From NCBI GenBank assembly GCA_946479395.1, contig CAMLFV010000183.1:1-5210 (forward strand): 5,210 nucleotides of DNA, in the 5' to 3' direction. The notes below the pieces were generated by a model, which ran no database searches, had not been told where the DNA came from, and worked only from the letters and a program-made list of their open reading frames with translations. The translations under genes were made by a program, and so were the position numbers. The DNA is from an uncultured Flavobacterium sp. (GTDB taxonomy: Bacteria > Bacteroidota > Bacteroidia > Flavobacteriales > Flavobacteriaceae). Shown here piece by piece: positions 1 to 5,210 of the stretch. Each line of letters begins with the position of its first letter. Position 1 is the stretch's first letter.

Positions 1-206
<206 letters not shown>

Positions 207-207
207 T

Positions 208-762
208 TTGAAAGCAACAGAAACCCATTTAAAAGGCTGTTTTATTTTAGAACCGCGTAAGTTTGAAGACGAACGTGGGTACTTTTTTGAAAGCTTTAAC
301 GAAAAAACATTCAACGATTTAACAGGAACAACGACGCATTTTGTACAAGACAATCAAAGTTATTCCAAAAAAGGCGTTATTCGCGGATTGCATGCACAAG
401 CAGGTGCTTATGCACAAGCAAAATTGGTGAGGGTATTAAAAGGTGAAGTGATTGATGTAGCTGTTGATGCGCGTCCTGATTCACCAACATTCGGTCAGCA
501 CGTCGCAATACATTTGTCAGCAGAAAACAACAAACAGTTGTTTGTACCTCGTGGCTTTCTACATGGATTTTCGGTATTAAGCGATGAAACCGTGTTTTTC
601 TACAAATGCGATAATTTCTATAATAAAGAATCGGAACAAGGCATCCTATACAACTCACCCGAATTAAATATCGATTGGGGAATTGCAACAGGAAAAGAAA
701 CCGTATCAGAAAAAGATCTTATCTTGCCAACGTTCATCGAATTTTTTAAGATTAAATTCTAG
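208..762 (+). CDS. rfbC: dTDP-4-dehydrorhamnose 3,5-epimerase
   Basis: The predicted protein has 184 residues, normal for RmlC/RfbC cupin epimerases. The enzyme epimerises C3 and C5 of dTDP-4-keto-6-deoxyglucose to give dTDP-4-keto-L-rhamnose. Visible family blocks are FEDERGYFFESF (19-30), GVIRGLH (56-62) with the expected catalytic His62, AQAKLVRV.KGEV.DVAVD (69-87), SPTFG (92-96), VPRGFLHGF (113-121), FFYKC with Tyr132, and VSEKD with Asp170. His62, Tyr132 and Asp170 sit where the catalytic residues of characterised RmlC proteins fall. The start is TTG at 208. No in-frame ATG or GTG is usable: the upstream ATG at 154 is followed at once by TAA, and no Met occurs further in. The N-terminus from TTG (MKATETHLKGCFILEP) fits the family well. 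Only one base separates it from the rfbB stop, so translation is probably coupled. The residue after His62 is Ala, where Tyr or Phe is common. Confidence 0.96.
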   Translation: MKATETHLKGCFILEPRKFEDERGYFFESFNEKTFNDLTGTTTHFVQDNQSYSKKGVIRGLHAQAGAYAQAKLVRVLKGEVIDVAVDARPDSPTFGQHVAIHLSAENNKQLFVPRGFLHGFSVLSDETVFFYKCDNFYNKESEQGILYNSPELNIDWGIATGKETVSEKDLILPTFIEFFKIKF

Positions 763-767
763 AATTT
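754..767. repeat. 14-base perfect palindrome across the rfbC stop
   Basis: The sequence AAATTCTAGAATTT is its own reverse complement and is centred on the rfbC TAG. It also overlaps the TTTG proposed as the upstream promoter element of rfbD. A palindrome of this length is expected by chance about once in some tens of kilobases, and more often in AT-rich DNA, so an operator role is only a possibility. Confidence 0.35.
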
Positions 768-799
768 GTTAATTTAAGTTCAAAAGATATTTATATTTG
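765..799 (+). promoter_or_regulatory. candidate Bacteroidota-type promoter for rfbD
   Basis: The 77-base spacer between rfbC and rfbD contains TTTG at 765-768 and TATATTTG at 792-799. The second fits the Bacteroidota -7 consensus TAnnTTTG exactly. The 23-base gap is at the upper end of the spacing reported for Flavobacterium promoters (TTG, 17-23 bases, TAnnTTTG). Transcription would begin near 805, giving a leader of about 35 bases before the rfbD ATG. This would let rfbD be transcribed independently of rfbB and rfbC. It is a motif match only; AT-rich DNA yields such matches by chance. Confidence 0.5.
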
Positions 800-813
800 A
801 ATACATAAAAAAA

Positions 814-837
814 GTTCATCACATCAACAATTCACCA
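814..837 (+). repeat. degenerate 8-base tandem leader before rfbD
   Basis: Three successive 8-base units, GTTCATCA, CATCAACA and ATTCACCA, fit a loose NTTCAACA pattern and end two bases before the rfbD ATG. A similar three-unit array precedes rfbA. There is no Shine-Dalgarno sequence here, which is usual for Bacteroidota, so an unstructured G-poor leader of this kind may matter for ribosome access. The function is inferred. Confidence 0.4.
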
Positions 838-839
838 TC

Positions 840-1688
840 ATGAAAATATTAATCACCGGTCGTCAAGGTCAGCTAGGTTCCGAATTATACGATTTAAAAG
901 ACGCTTATCCACACCATGAAATGGTTTTTGTTGACCGTGAAGAAATGGATTTAAGCAATCCGGATGAAATTCTAGAAGTTTTAAATACCGAAAAACCAGG
1001 TATTATTGTAAGCGCGGGTGCATATACTGCCGTTGATAAAGCCGAAAGCGATCAGGAATTGTGCGATGCCGTAAACCATATTGCCGTAAAAACAATAGGC
1101 GCGTGGGCAGCAGATAACAATGCGCAGGTAATTCATATTTCAACCGATTATGTGTTCGATGGTACCAGTGAAACACCGTTAAGGGAAACCGATGAACCGG
1201 ATCCCATTAACGTGTACGGTTTAAGCAAATTATACGGCGAACAGGCTTTGCGCGCATCAGGTGCAAATCATGTCATCATACGTACGGCATGGGTATATTC
1301 AACCTACGGAGCCAATTTCGTAAAAACCATGATGCGTTTAATGAGCCAGCGTCAAGAAATAGGTGTAGTGGCAGATCAAATTGGAACCCCAACCTATGCC
1401 CGTGATTTGGCAAAAGTAATCATGCAGATCGTTGAAGCACCGGAATTTGTTCAAGGCGTTTTTCATTACAGCAACGAAGGTAAAATCAGCTGGCACGATT
1501 TCGCCACTGCCATAAAAGAAATCAAAGGTTTTAATACCAAAGTAAATGCCATTGGCAGCGATGCCTTCCCGACTCCTGCAAAACGTCCGAACTTCTCCTT
1601 ATTAGACAAGTCAAAAATAAAGGAAGTATATAAGGTATCAGTTCCAGATTGGAAAACAAGCTTGCAAGAAATGCTAGGGAAACTATAA
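840..1688 (+). CDS. rfbD: dTDP-4-dehydrorhamnose reductase
   Basis: The predicted protein has 282 residues, typical for RmlD/RfbD. It reduces the C4 keto group of dTDP-4-keto-L-rhamnose with NAD(P)H to give dTDP-L-rhamnose, the last pathway step. The N-terminus is an SDR Rossmann motif, ITGRQGQLGSEL, with Gly7, Gly10 and Gly13. Further family blocks are AYTAVDKAE (61-69), STDYVFDG (101-108), the catalytic pair YGLSK with Tyr126 and Lys130, RTAWVYS (148-154), ADQIGTPTYARDLA (178-191), and a C-terminal RPNFSLLDKSK (249-259). The usual second position of the glycine motif is often Ala or Asn; here it is GRQGQLG, which keeps all three glycines. ATG at 840 is directly before the Rossmann strand, so the start is secure. 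There is no Shine-Dalgarno sequence. It lies 77 bases after rfbC with a candidate promoter between, and is followed by a 266-base gene-free spacer. No defects are seen. Confidence 0.97.
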   Translation: MKILITGRQGQLGSELYDLKDAYPHHEMVFVDREEMDLSNPDEILEVLNTEKPGIIVSAGAYTAVDKAESDQELCDAVNHIAVKTIGAWAADNNAQVIHISTDYVFDGTSETPLRETDEPDPINVYGLSKLYGEQALRASGANHVIIRTAWVYSTYGANFVKTMMRLMSQRQEIGVVADQIGTPTYARDLAKVIMQIVEAPEFVQGVFHYSNEGKISWHDFATAIKEIKGFNTKVNAIGSDAFPTPAKRPNFSLLDKSKIKEVYKVSVPDWKTSLQEMLGKL

Positions 1689-1704
1689 TTATATTACAAG
1701 ATTG

Positions 1705-1730
1705 TCACCCTGAACTTGTTTCAGGGTCTC
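1705..1730. repeat. small inverted-repeat element 1 (TCACCCTGA type)
   Basis: The arms ACCCTGAA (1707-1714) and TTCAGGGT (1720-1727) are perfect reverse complements around a CTTGT loop. The element begins 16 bases after the rfbD stop. It resembles the GTCACCCTGA...TCAGGGTCTC type of dispersed intergenic element that I recall from Flavobacteriia and other bacteria; copy number cannot be tested here. It is not followed by a T-run (TCTCAAAAG follows), so it is a poor candidate for an intrinsic terminator, though the hairpin could shape the 3' end of the rfbD transcript. Confidence 0.6.
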
Positions 1731-1841
1731 AAAAGATTGGATTCAGTTTAAGTAAAGTCTTAGTTCAAAATTATTGGGAATATAAGATTTAAATATAATT
1801 AAAAATCGATCATTGAGCATGCTGCAGTATAGTAGTACCCT

Positions 1842-1862
1842 TCACCTCGAGTGGAGTCGAGA
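1842..1862. repeat. small inverted-repeat element 2 (TCACCTCGA type)
   Basis: The arms CTCGA (1846-1850) and TCGAG (1857-1861) flank a GTGGAG loop. The element begins TCACCTCGA, matching the TCACCCTGA opening of element 1 in seven of nine bases, so the two may be diverged members of one repeat family. The stem is short, and the family assignment rests on resemblance rather than on a search. Confidence 0.5.
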
Positions 1863-1923
1863 GAAAGAGGAAAAGCGTAAGGTTCGGGTATTTTTAGCGA
1901 ATATTAATTTTAACAAATAACCG

Positions 1924-1947
1924 CTTCAACGGTTCAACAATTAAACA
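1924..1947 (+). repeat. degenerate 8-base tandem leader before rfbA
   Basis: Three successive 8-base units, CTTCAACG, GTTCAACA and ATTAAACA, lie seven bases before the rfbA ATG, followed by an A-run. The first two units also lie in a small inverted repeat, AACCG (1919-1923) with CGGTT (1930-1934). No Shine-Dalgarno sequence is present. The array mirrors the one in front of rfbD, which points to a shared leader design or a shared way of arising by slippage. Confidence 0.45.
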
Positions 1948-1954
1948 AAAAAAC

Positions 1955-2812
1955 ATGAAAGGAATTATATTAGCCGGCGGATCCGGCACACGTTTACACC
2001 CATTAACTTTAGCTGTTAGTAAACAGTTAATGCCGGTGTATGATAAACCGATGATCTACTATCCGCTATCAACTTTGATGTTGGCAGGTATTAATGAGAT
2101 ACTGATTATTTCAACTCCACACGATTTACCCCATTTCAAAAAATTGTTGGGTGATGGCTCTCAAATCGGGTGTCGTTTTGAATATGCCGAACAACCCGAA
2201 CCGAATGGTTTAGCACAAGCATTTGTTATCGGGGAACAATTTATTGGGAAAGATAAAGTAGCATTGGTATTGGGCGATAACATCTTCTATGGTAGCGGTA
2301 TGAGCAAGTTGTTGCAGGACTGTACCAAAGAAGAAGGCGGCGTGGTGTTTGCGTATCCGGTGCATGATCCGGAACGTTATGGAGTGGTAGAGTTTGATGC
2401 GGATAATAATGTGTTATCTATTGAAGAAAAGCCAGCGCAACCCAAATCAAATTACGCGGTACCGGGCTTGTATTTTTACGACAATTCGGTAGTGGAGATT
2501 GCGAAAAACATACAGCCTTCAGCACGTGGTGAATACGAGATTACCGATGTGAATAAGGAGTATCTAAAACAAGGCAGATTACGTGTTGGTGTTTTTGACC
2601 GTGGAACCGCTTGGTTAGATACGGGTACCTTTGCATCATTAATGCAGGCAGGACAGTTTGTACAGGTTATTGAAGAGCGGCAAGGAATGAAAATTGGTGC
2701 GATTGAAGAAGTGGCTTACCGTATGGGGTATATCAATAAAGAACAGTTAGTAAAAGCTGCCGAGGCATTAAAGAAAAGTGGCTATGGTGAGTATTTATTA
2801 AAACTTAAATAA
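1955..2812 (+). CDS. rfbA: glucose-1-phosphate thymidylyltransferase
   Basis: The predicted protein has 285 residues, close to the usual 285-295 for RmlA/RfbA. It joins glucose-1-phosphate and dTTP into dTDP-glucose with release of pyrophosphate, the first and feedback-controlled step of dTDP-L-rhamnose synthesis. Visible motifs are [13 protein letters not shown] (6-18), the nucleotide-binding loop with its conserved Arg13; [18 protein letters not shown] (22-39); [12 protein letters not shown] (79-90); LGDNIFYG (106-113) with the metal-binding Asp108; EEKP (157-160); GLYFYD (171-176); GEYEITDVN (192-200); and WLDTGT (220-225) with the second metal-binding Asp222. ATG at 1955 is directly before the first strand, so the start is secure. 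It follows a 266-base spacer and precedes the 6-dehydrogenase gene by 24 bases. Nine arginines include only one AGA, like rfbC and rfbD and unlike the downstream genes. No defects are seen. Confidence 0.98.
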   Translation: MKGIILAGGSGTRLHPLTLAVSKQLMPVYDKPMIYYPLSTLMLAGINEILIISTPHDLPHFKKLLGDGSQIGCRFEYAEQPEPNGLAQAFVIGEQFIGKDKVALVLGDNIFYGSGMSKLLQDCTKEEGGVVFAYPVHDPERYGVVEFDADNNVLSIEEKPAQPKSNYAVPGLYFYDNSVVEIAKNIQPSARGEYEITDVNKEYLKQGRLRVGVFDRGTAWLDTGTFASLMQAGQFVQVIEERQGMKIGAIEEVAYRMGYINKEQLVKAAEALKKSGYGEYLLKLK

Positions 2813-2836
2813 TAATTCAAGTTTATTATATAGTAA

Positions 2837-4120
2837 ATGAAAAAAATAGCAATTATAGGTCAGGGGTACGTAGGTTTACCTTTAGCAATTGAATTTTCAC
2901 AACATTTCCCTGTTTTAGGTTTTGACATAAACCAAGAGAGAGTACAAGAATTAAACTCTGGGAAAGACAGAACTCTGGAAGCAGATCTTGAAAAGTTAAA
3001 GTTGGGAATTGAAACGGCTCAGTCAACGAACTTTAGTAAAGGGTATAAAGCCTCGTACAGTTTGGAAGAGCTTGCTCAAGCACAAATATAGATAGTTACG
3101 GTACCAACTCCGATAGACAGTTTTAATGCCCCCGATTTAACGCCGCTATTAAAGGCTTCAGAAATGATCGGGAAAGTGTTAAAAAAGGGCGATATCGTAA
3201 TATATGAATCTACAGTTTACCCCGGATGTACGGAAGACGATTGTGTTCCACTTCTTGAAAAGAATTCTAATTTAATTTTTAATGAAGATTTCTTTGTAGG
3301 TTATTCTCCAGAACGTATTGTTCCGGGAGACAAGGTGAATACATTAACAACTATTAAAAAGGTGACTTCAGGTTCAACAGAGGATATAGCTGAAGAAATT
3401 GATCAGTTGTATAAAACCATTATTACAGCAGGTACTCATAAAGCACCTAATATTAAAGTAGCTGAAGCTTCTAAAGCTATTGAAAATGCGCAGCGTGACG
3501 TGAACATATCATTTGTTAACGAATTAGCTTTGATTTTTGACAGAGTAGGAATTGATACAAATGATGTATTAGATGCTGCCGGTACAAAATTTAATTTCTT
3601 AAAATATAAACCGGGATTGGTTGGCGGACACTGTATATCTGTTGATCCTTACTACTTGGCTCATAAGGCTACACAGTTGGGATACCATCCAAATGTCATC
3701 CTATCAGGACGCCGTGTAAATGATTCGGTTGCAGAATTTATCGCTGCGAAGGTTGTAAAATTAATGATTAAAAAGCAGAAAACAATTTGCAACTCTAATG
3801 CTTTAGTTTTGGGTATAACTTTTAAAGAAAATTGTCCGGATGTTCGTAATACAAAAGTAGTGGATGTGTATAATGAATTGAAGCAGTACGGATTAGATGT
3901 TGATGTTTTTGATCCATGGGCAGATAAAGAAGAAGTTATGCATGAATATGGTGTTTCAGTTTTAACTGAAATTCCAAACAAAAGATACGATGCAATTGTT
4001 TTGGCTGTAGCCCACAATGAGTTTTTAGAGATGAGTATTGATGATCTAAAAAATAATCAGGCTGTTGTTTTTGATATAAAGGCTTGTTTAGATCGTAATT
4101 TGGTTGACGCAAGATTGTAA
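2837..4120 (+). pseudogene. UDP-N-acetylhexosamine 6-dehydrogenase (TviB/WbpO type), interrupted by an in-frame TAG
   Basis: Read through one stop, this is a 427-codon frame, matching the roughly 425 residues of TviB-type enzymes. These oxidise C6 of UDP-GlcNAc or UDP-GalNAc with two NAD+ to give the uronic acid for capsule or O-antigen. Part 1 (2837-3091, 84 residues) holds the NAD Rossmann start, IGQGYVGLP with Gly8, Gly10 and Gly13, and acidic Asp30 closing the second strand. Part 2 keeps the same frame: IVTVPTPID directly after the TAG, YESTVYPGCTE (full-length 123-133), VGYSPERI.PGD, VAEASKAIENAQRD, GLVGGHCISVDPYYL with catalytic Cys266, GRRVND, GITFKENCPDVRNT and VDVFDPWAD. The only lesion is TAG 3089-3091, where relatives have Tyr. 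An in-frame ATG at 3164 could start a 318-residue remnant, but it would lack the NAD-binding motif. GlcNAc versus GalNAc specificity cannot be told. The stop TAA overlaps the lhgO ATG by one base. A sequencing error is a real alternative. Confidence 0.85.
3089..3091 (+). other. in-frame amber stop inside the 6-dehydrogenase gene
   Basis: The codon TAG stands between AQAQI and IVTVPTPID, both in the same frame, with no insertion or deletion. In TviB-like proteins the residue before I(I/V)TVPTPI is usually Tyr, so a single TAT or TAC to TAG change explains it. The conserved core resumes with the very next codon, so the interruption is recent or is an error. Confidence 0.85.
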
Positions 4121-5210
4121 TGAAGTACGATGTTATCATTGTAGGTGCAGGTCTTGTGGGTCTTGCCACAGGCTATCATACTATTAAGAAGAATCCTTCT
4201 TCTAAAGTACTTATTGTAGAAAAAGAAAATGGCGTTGCCAAGCATCAGTCTGGTAATAATTCAGGTGTCATACACAGTGGTATATATTATAAACCAGGAA
4301 GTCTGAAGGCAAAGAATTGTATTGAAGGTTATCATTCGATAATCAATTTTGCAAAAGAGTATGGGATAAATTACGATTTGTGCGGTAAAATTATTGTAGC
4401 AACCTCTAACCAAGAGCTTACTTCTTTAGAGTATATTTACAGAAGAGGAGAAGAAAATGGATTAAAAGATCTAAAATTTCTATCCCGTGAAGAATTTAAA
4501 GAATACGAGCCTCATTGTGAAGGTATAAAGGCAATCAGAGTTCCACAAACAGGAATAATAGATTATCCAGGGATAGCAAAAAAGCTGAAGGAACTTTTTG
4601 AAGAATTAGGTGGGGAAATAAAATTTAATCAGAAGGTTATCAATATTGTCGAGAAAAATGATGGTATAACTGTAATAACAGATGAAAATGAGTTTCAATC
4701 ACAAAAATTGATATCTTGTGCAGGGCTTTATTCAGATAAGTTAACAAAGATGACAGATTATAAAAACAACGTAGTCATCATTCCATTTCGTGGGGAATAT
4801 TATAAATTGAAGGAAGAAAAGAAGCATTTGGTAAAGCATTTAATCTATCCAGTTCCCGATCCAAATTTTCCTTTTTTAGGAGTTCACTTTACAAGAATGA
4901 TTGATGGAGCTGTAGAAGCCGGACCTAATGCAGTTTTAGCCTTTAAAAAAGAAGGTTATAAGTTTACGGATTTCAGTTTTAATGAAGCAATGCAGACACT
5001 AACATGGCCCGGTTTCCGAAAAATTGTAGCAAAGTATGGTAAAACAGGTTTTGGTGAAATTCATCGTTCACTGTCAAAATCAGCATTTACAACTGCTCTT
5101 CAAAACTTGATACCTGAAATTCAACAGAGTGATTTAGTCCCTGGTGGAGCAGGTGTTAGGGCTCAGGCTTGCGATAGCCGCGGATCTCGGCCGCCACCTG
5201 CCCCACCTTC
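4120..5210 (+). CDS. lhgO: L-2-hydroxyglutarate oxidase/dehydrogenase, partial (3' end lost)
   Basis: ATG 4120-4122 shares its A with the upstream TAA (TAATG), a typical coupled junction. The frame stays open to the window end. 352 residues are convincing LhgO, a FAD-dependent DAO-superfamily enzyme of roughly 400 residues that oxidises L-2-hydroxyglutarate to 2-oxoglutarate and passes electrons to oxygen or quinone. Visible blocks are YDVIIVGAGLVGLAT (3-17) with the FAD-binding Gly9, Gly11 and Gly14; VEKE (33-36) closing the second strand; the family-typical HQSGNNSGVIHSGIYY (42-57) and KPGSLKAKNC (58-67); TGIIDYP (144-150); ISCAGLYSD (198-206); PFRGEYYKL (222-230); YPVPDPNFPFLGVHFTRMIDG (243-263); and PGGAGVRAQACD (341-352). 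From codon 353 (base 5176) the translation loses family resemblance and becomes GC-rich, so the true C-terminus, about 45 residues, is missing. Five of nine arginines are AGA or AGG. Its presence in a sugar-nucleotide operon is unexpected for a housekeeping oxidase and suggests a cofactor-recycling role. Confidence 0.92.
   Translation, partial: MKYDVIIVGAGLVGLATGYHTIKKNPSSKVLIVEKENGVAKHQSGNNSGVIHSGIYYKPGSLKAKNCIEGYHSIINFAKEYGINYDLCGKIIVATSNQELTSLEYIYRRGEENGLKDLKFLSREEFKEYEPHCEGIKAIRVPQTGIIDYPGIAKKLKELFEELGGEIKFNQKVINIVEKNDGITVITDENEFQSQKLISCAGLYSDKLTKMTDYKNNVVIIPFRGEYYKLKEEKKHLVKHLIYPVPDPNFPFLGVHFTRMIDGAVEAGPNAVLAFKKEGYKFTDFSFNEAMQTLTWPGFRKIVAKYGKTGFGEIHRSLSKSAFTTALQNLIPEIQQSDLVPGGAGVRAQACDSRGSRPPPAPP
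5176..5210. other. GC-rich terminal tail, probable chimeric junction
   Basis: By hand count 26 of these 35 bases are G or C, against clearly AT-rich lhgO just before. The switch falls immediately after the conserved VRAQACD of LhgO. On the - strand one frame reads KVGQVAAEIRG with all 11 third positions G or C; a + frame reads AADLGRHLPHL with 9 of 11. Both look like coding DNA of a high-GC organism, so this is more likely an assembly or ligation chimera than a real gene end. The foreign gene cannot be identified from 35 bases. Confidence 0.7.

Larger units (their letters stand above)
1689..1954. other. gene-free spacer between rfbD and rfbA
   Basis: These 266 bases hold no convincing gene on either strand. 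They contain two short inverted-repeat elements (about 1705-1730 and 1842-1862), an AT-rich stretch between them, and a degenerate tandem leader just before rfbA. No TAnnTTTG match with a properly spaced TTG was found on the + strand; the nearest, TATTTTTA at 1889-1896, has A for the final G and no upstream box. Spacers of this size inside an otherwise tight rfb cluster suggest that rfbA can be transcribed as a separate unit, but its promoter is not identifiable by eye. Confidence 0.7.

Noticed and set aside
377..688. 103-codon reading frame on the - strand inside rfbC
   Set aside because: It is fully opposite a well-supported gene, and its translation has no recognisable motif.
1707..1727. 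Intrinsic terminator after rfbD
   Set aside because: The hairpin is good, but it is followed by TCTCAAAAG rather than a T-run, and the sequence fits a dispersed repeat better.
1889..1896. Promoter -7 box for rfbA (TATTTTTA)
   Set aside because: The final G of TAnnTTTG is missing and there is no TTG at a suitable distance upstream.
3164..4120. Independent functional gene starting at ATG 3164
   Set aside because: Conserved family sequence continues upstream of this ATG to the codon after the TAG, and the remnant would lack the NAD-binding domain start.
3661..4245. Three overlapping - strand reading frames across the 6-dehydrogenase end and lhgO start
   Set aside because: They overlap conserved coding sequence on the + strand and show no family features.

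Overview
The window looks like a Bacteroidota fragment, most likely from the class Flavobacteriia. Four things suggest this: the coding DNA is AT-leaning, clear Shine-Dalgarno sequences are absent and leaders are A-rich, one candidate promoter fits the TTTG/TAnnTTTG pattern of that phylum, and the proteins read like flavobacterial family members. All genes are on the + strand and belong to a cell-surface polysaccharide (O-antigen or capsule) precursor locus. Genus and species cannot be set from sequence reading alone.

Layout. Positions 1-206 hold the C-terminal end of dTDP-glucose 4,6-dehydratase (rfbB). rfbC (TTG start, 1 base downstream) and rfbD follow, with a 77-base spacer carrying a candidate promoter between them. 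A 266-base gene-free spacer (1689-1954) contains two small inverted-repeat elements that look like related dispersed repeats, and a degenerate 8-base tandem leader. rfbA completes the dTDP-L-rhamnose set. After it come a TviB/WbpO-type UDP-N-acetylhexosamine 6-dehydrogenase gene broken by one in-frame TAG (3089-3091), and an L-2-hydroxyglutarate oxidase gene (lhgO) that overlaps its stop by one base and runs to the window end.

How the genes work together. RfbA makes dTDP-glucose from glucose-1-phosphate and dTTP. RfbB, RfbC and RfbD turn it into dTDP-L-rhamnose. The 6-dehydrogenase, if functional, would supply a UDP-N-acetylhexosaminuronic acid. LhgO is not an obvious sugar enzyme. My working hypothesis is that it regenerates 2-oxoglutarate from the 2-hydroxyglutarate made by a WbpB/WlbA-type UDP-sugar 3-dehydrogenase encoded outside the window.

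Cautions. The last ~35 bases (5176-5210) are strongly GC-rich and break LhgO homology just after its conserved VRAQACD motif, so the window end looks chimeric. The single stop codon in the 6-dehydrogenase could be a real nonsense mutation or a sequence error. Arginine codon use changes after rfbA (AGA/AGG 3 of 26 before, 10 of 20 after, counted by hand), consistent with a conserved rhamnose block joined to a more variable polysaccharide block.
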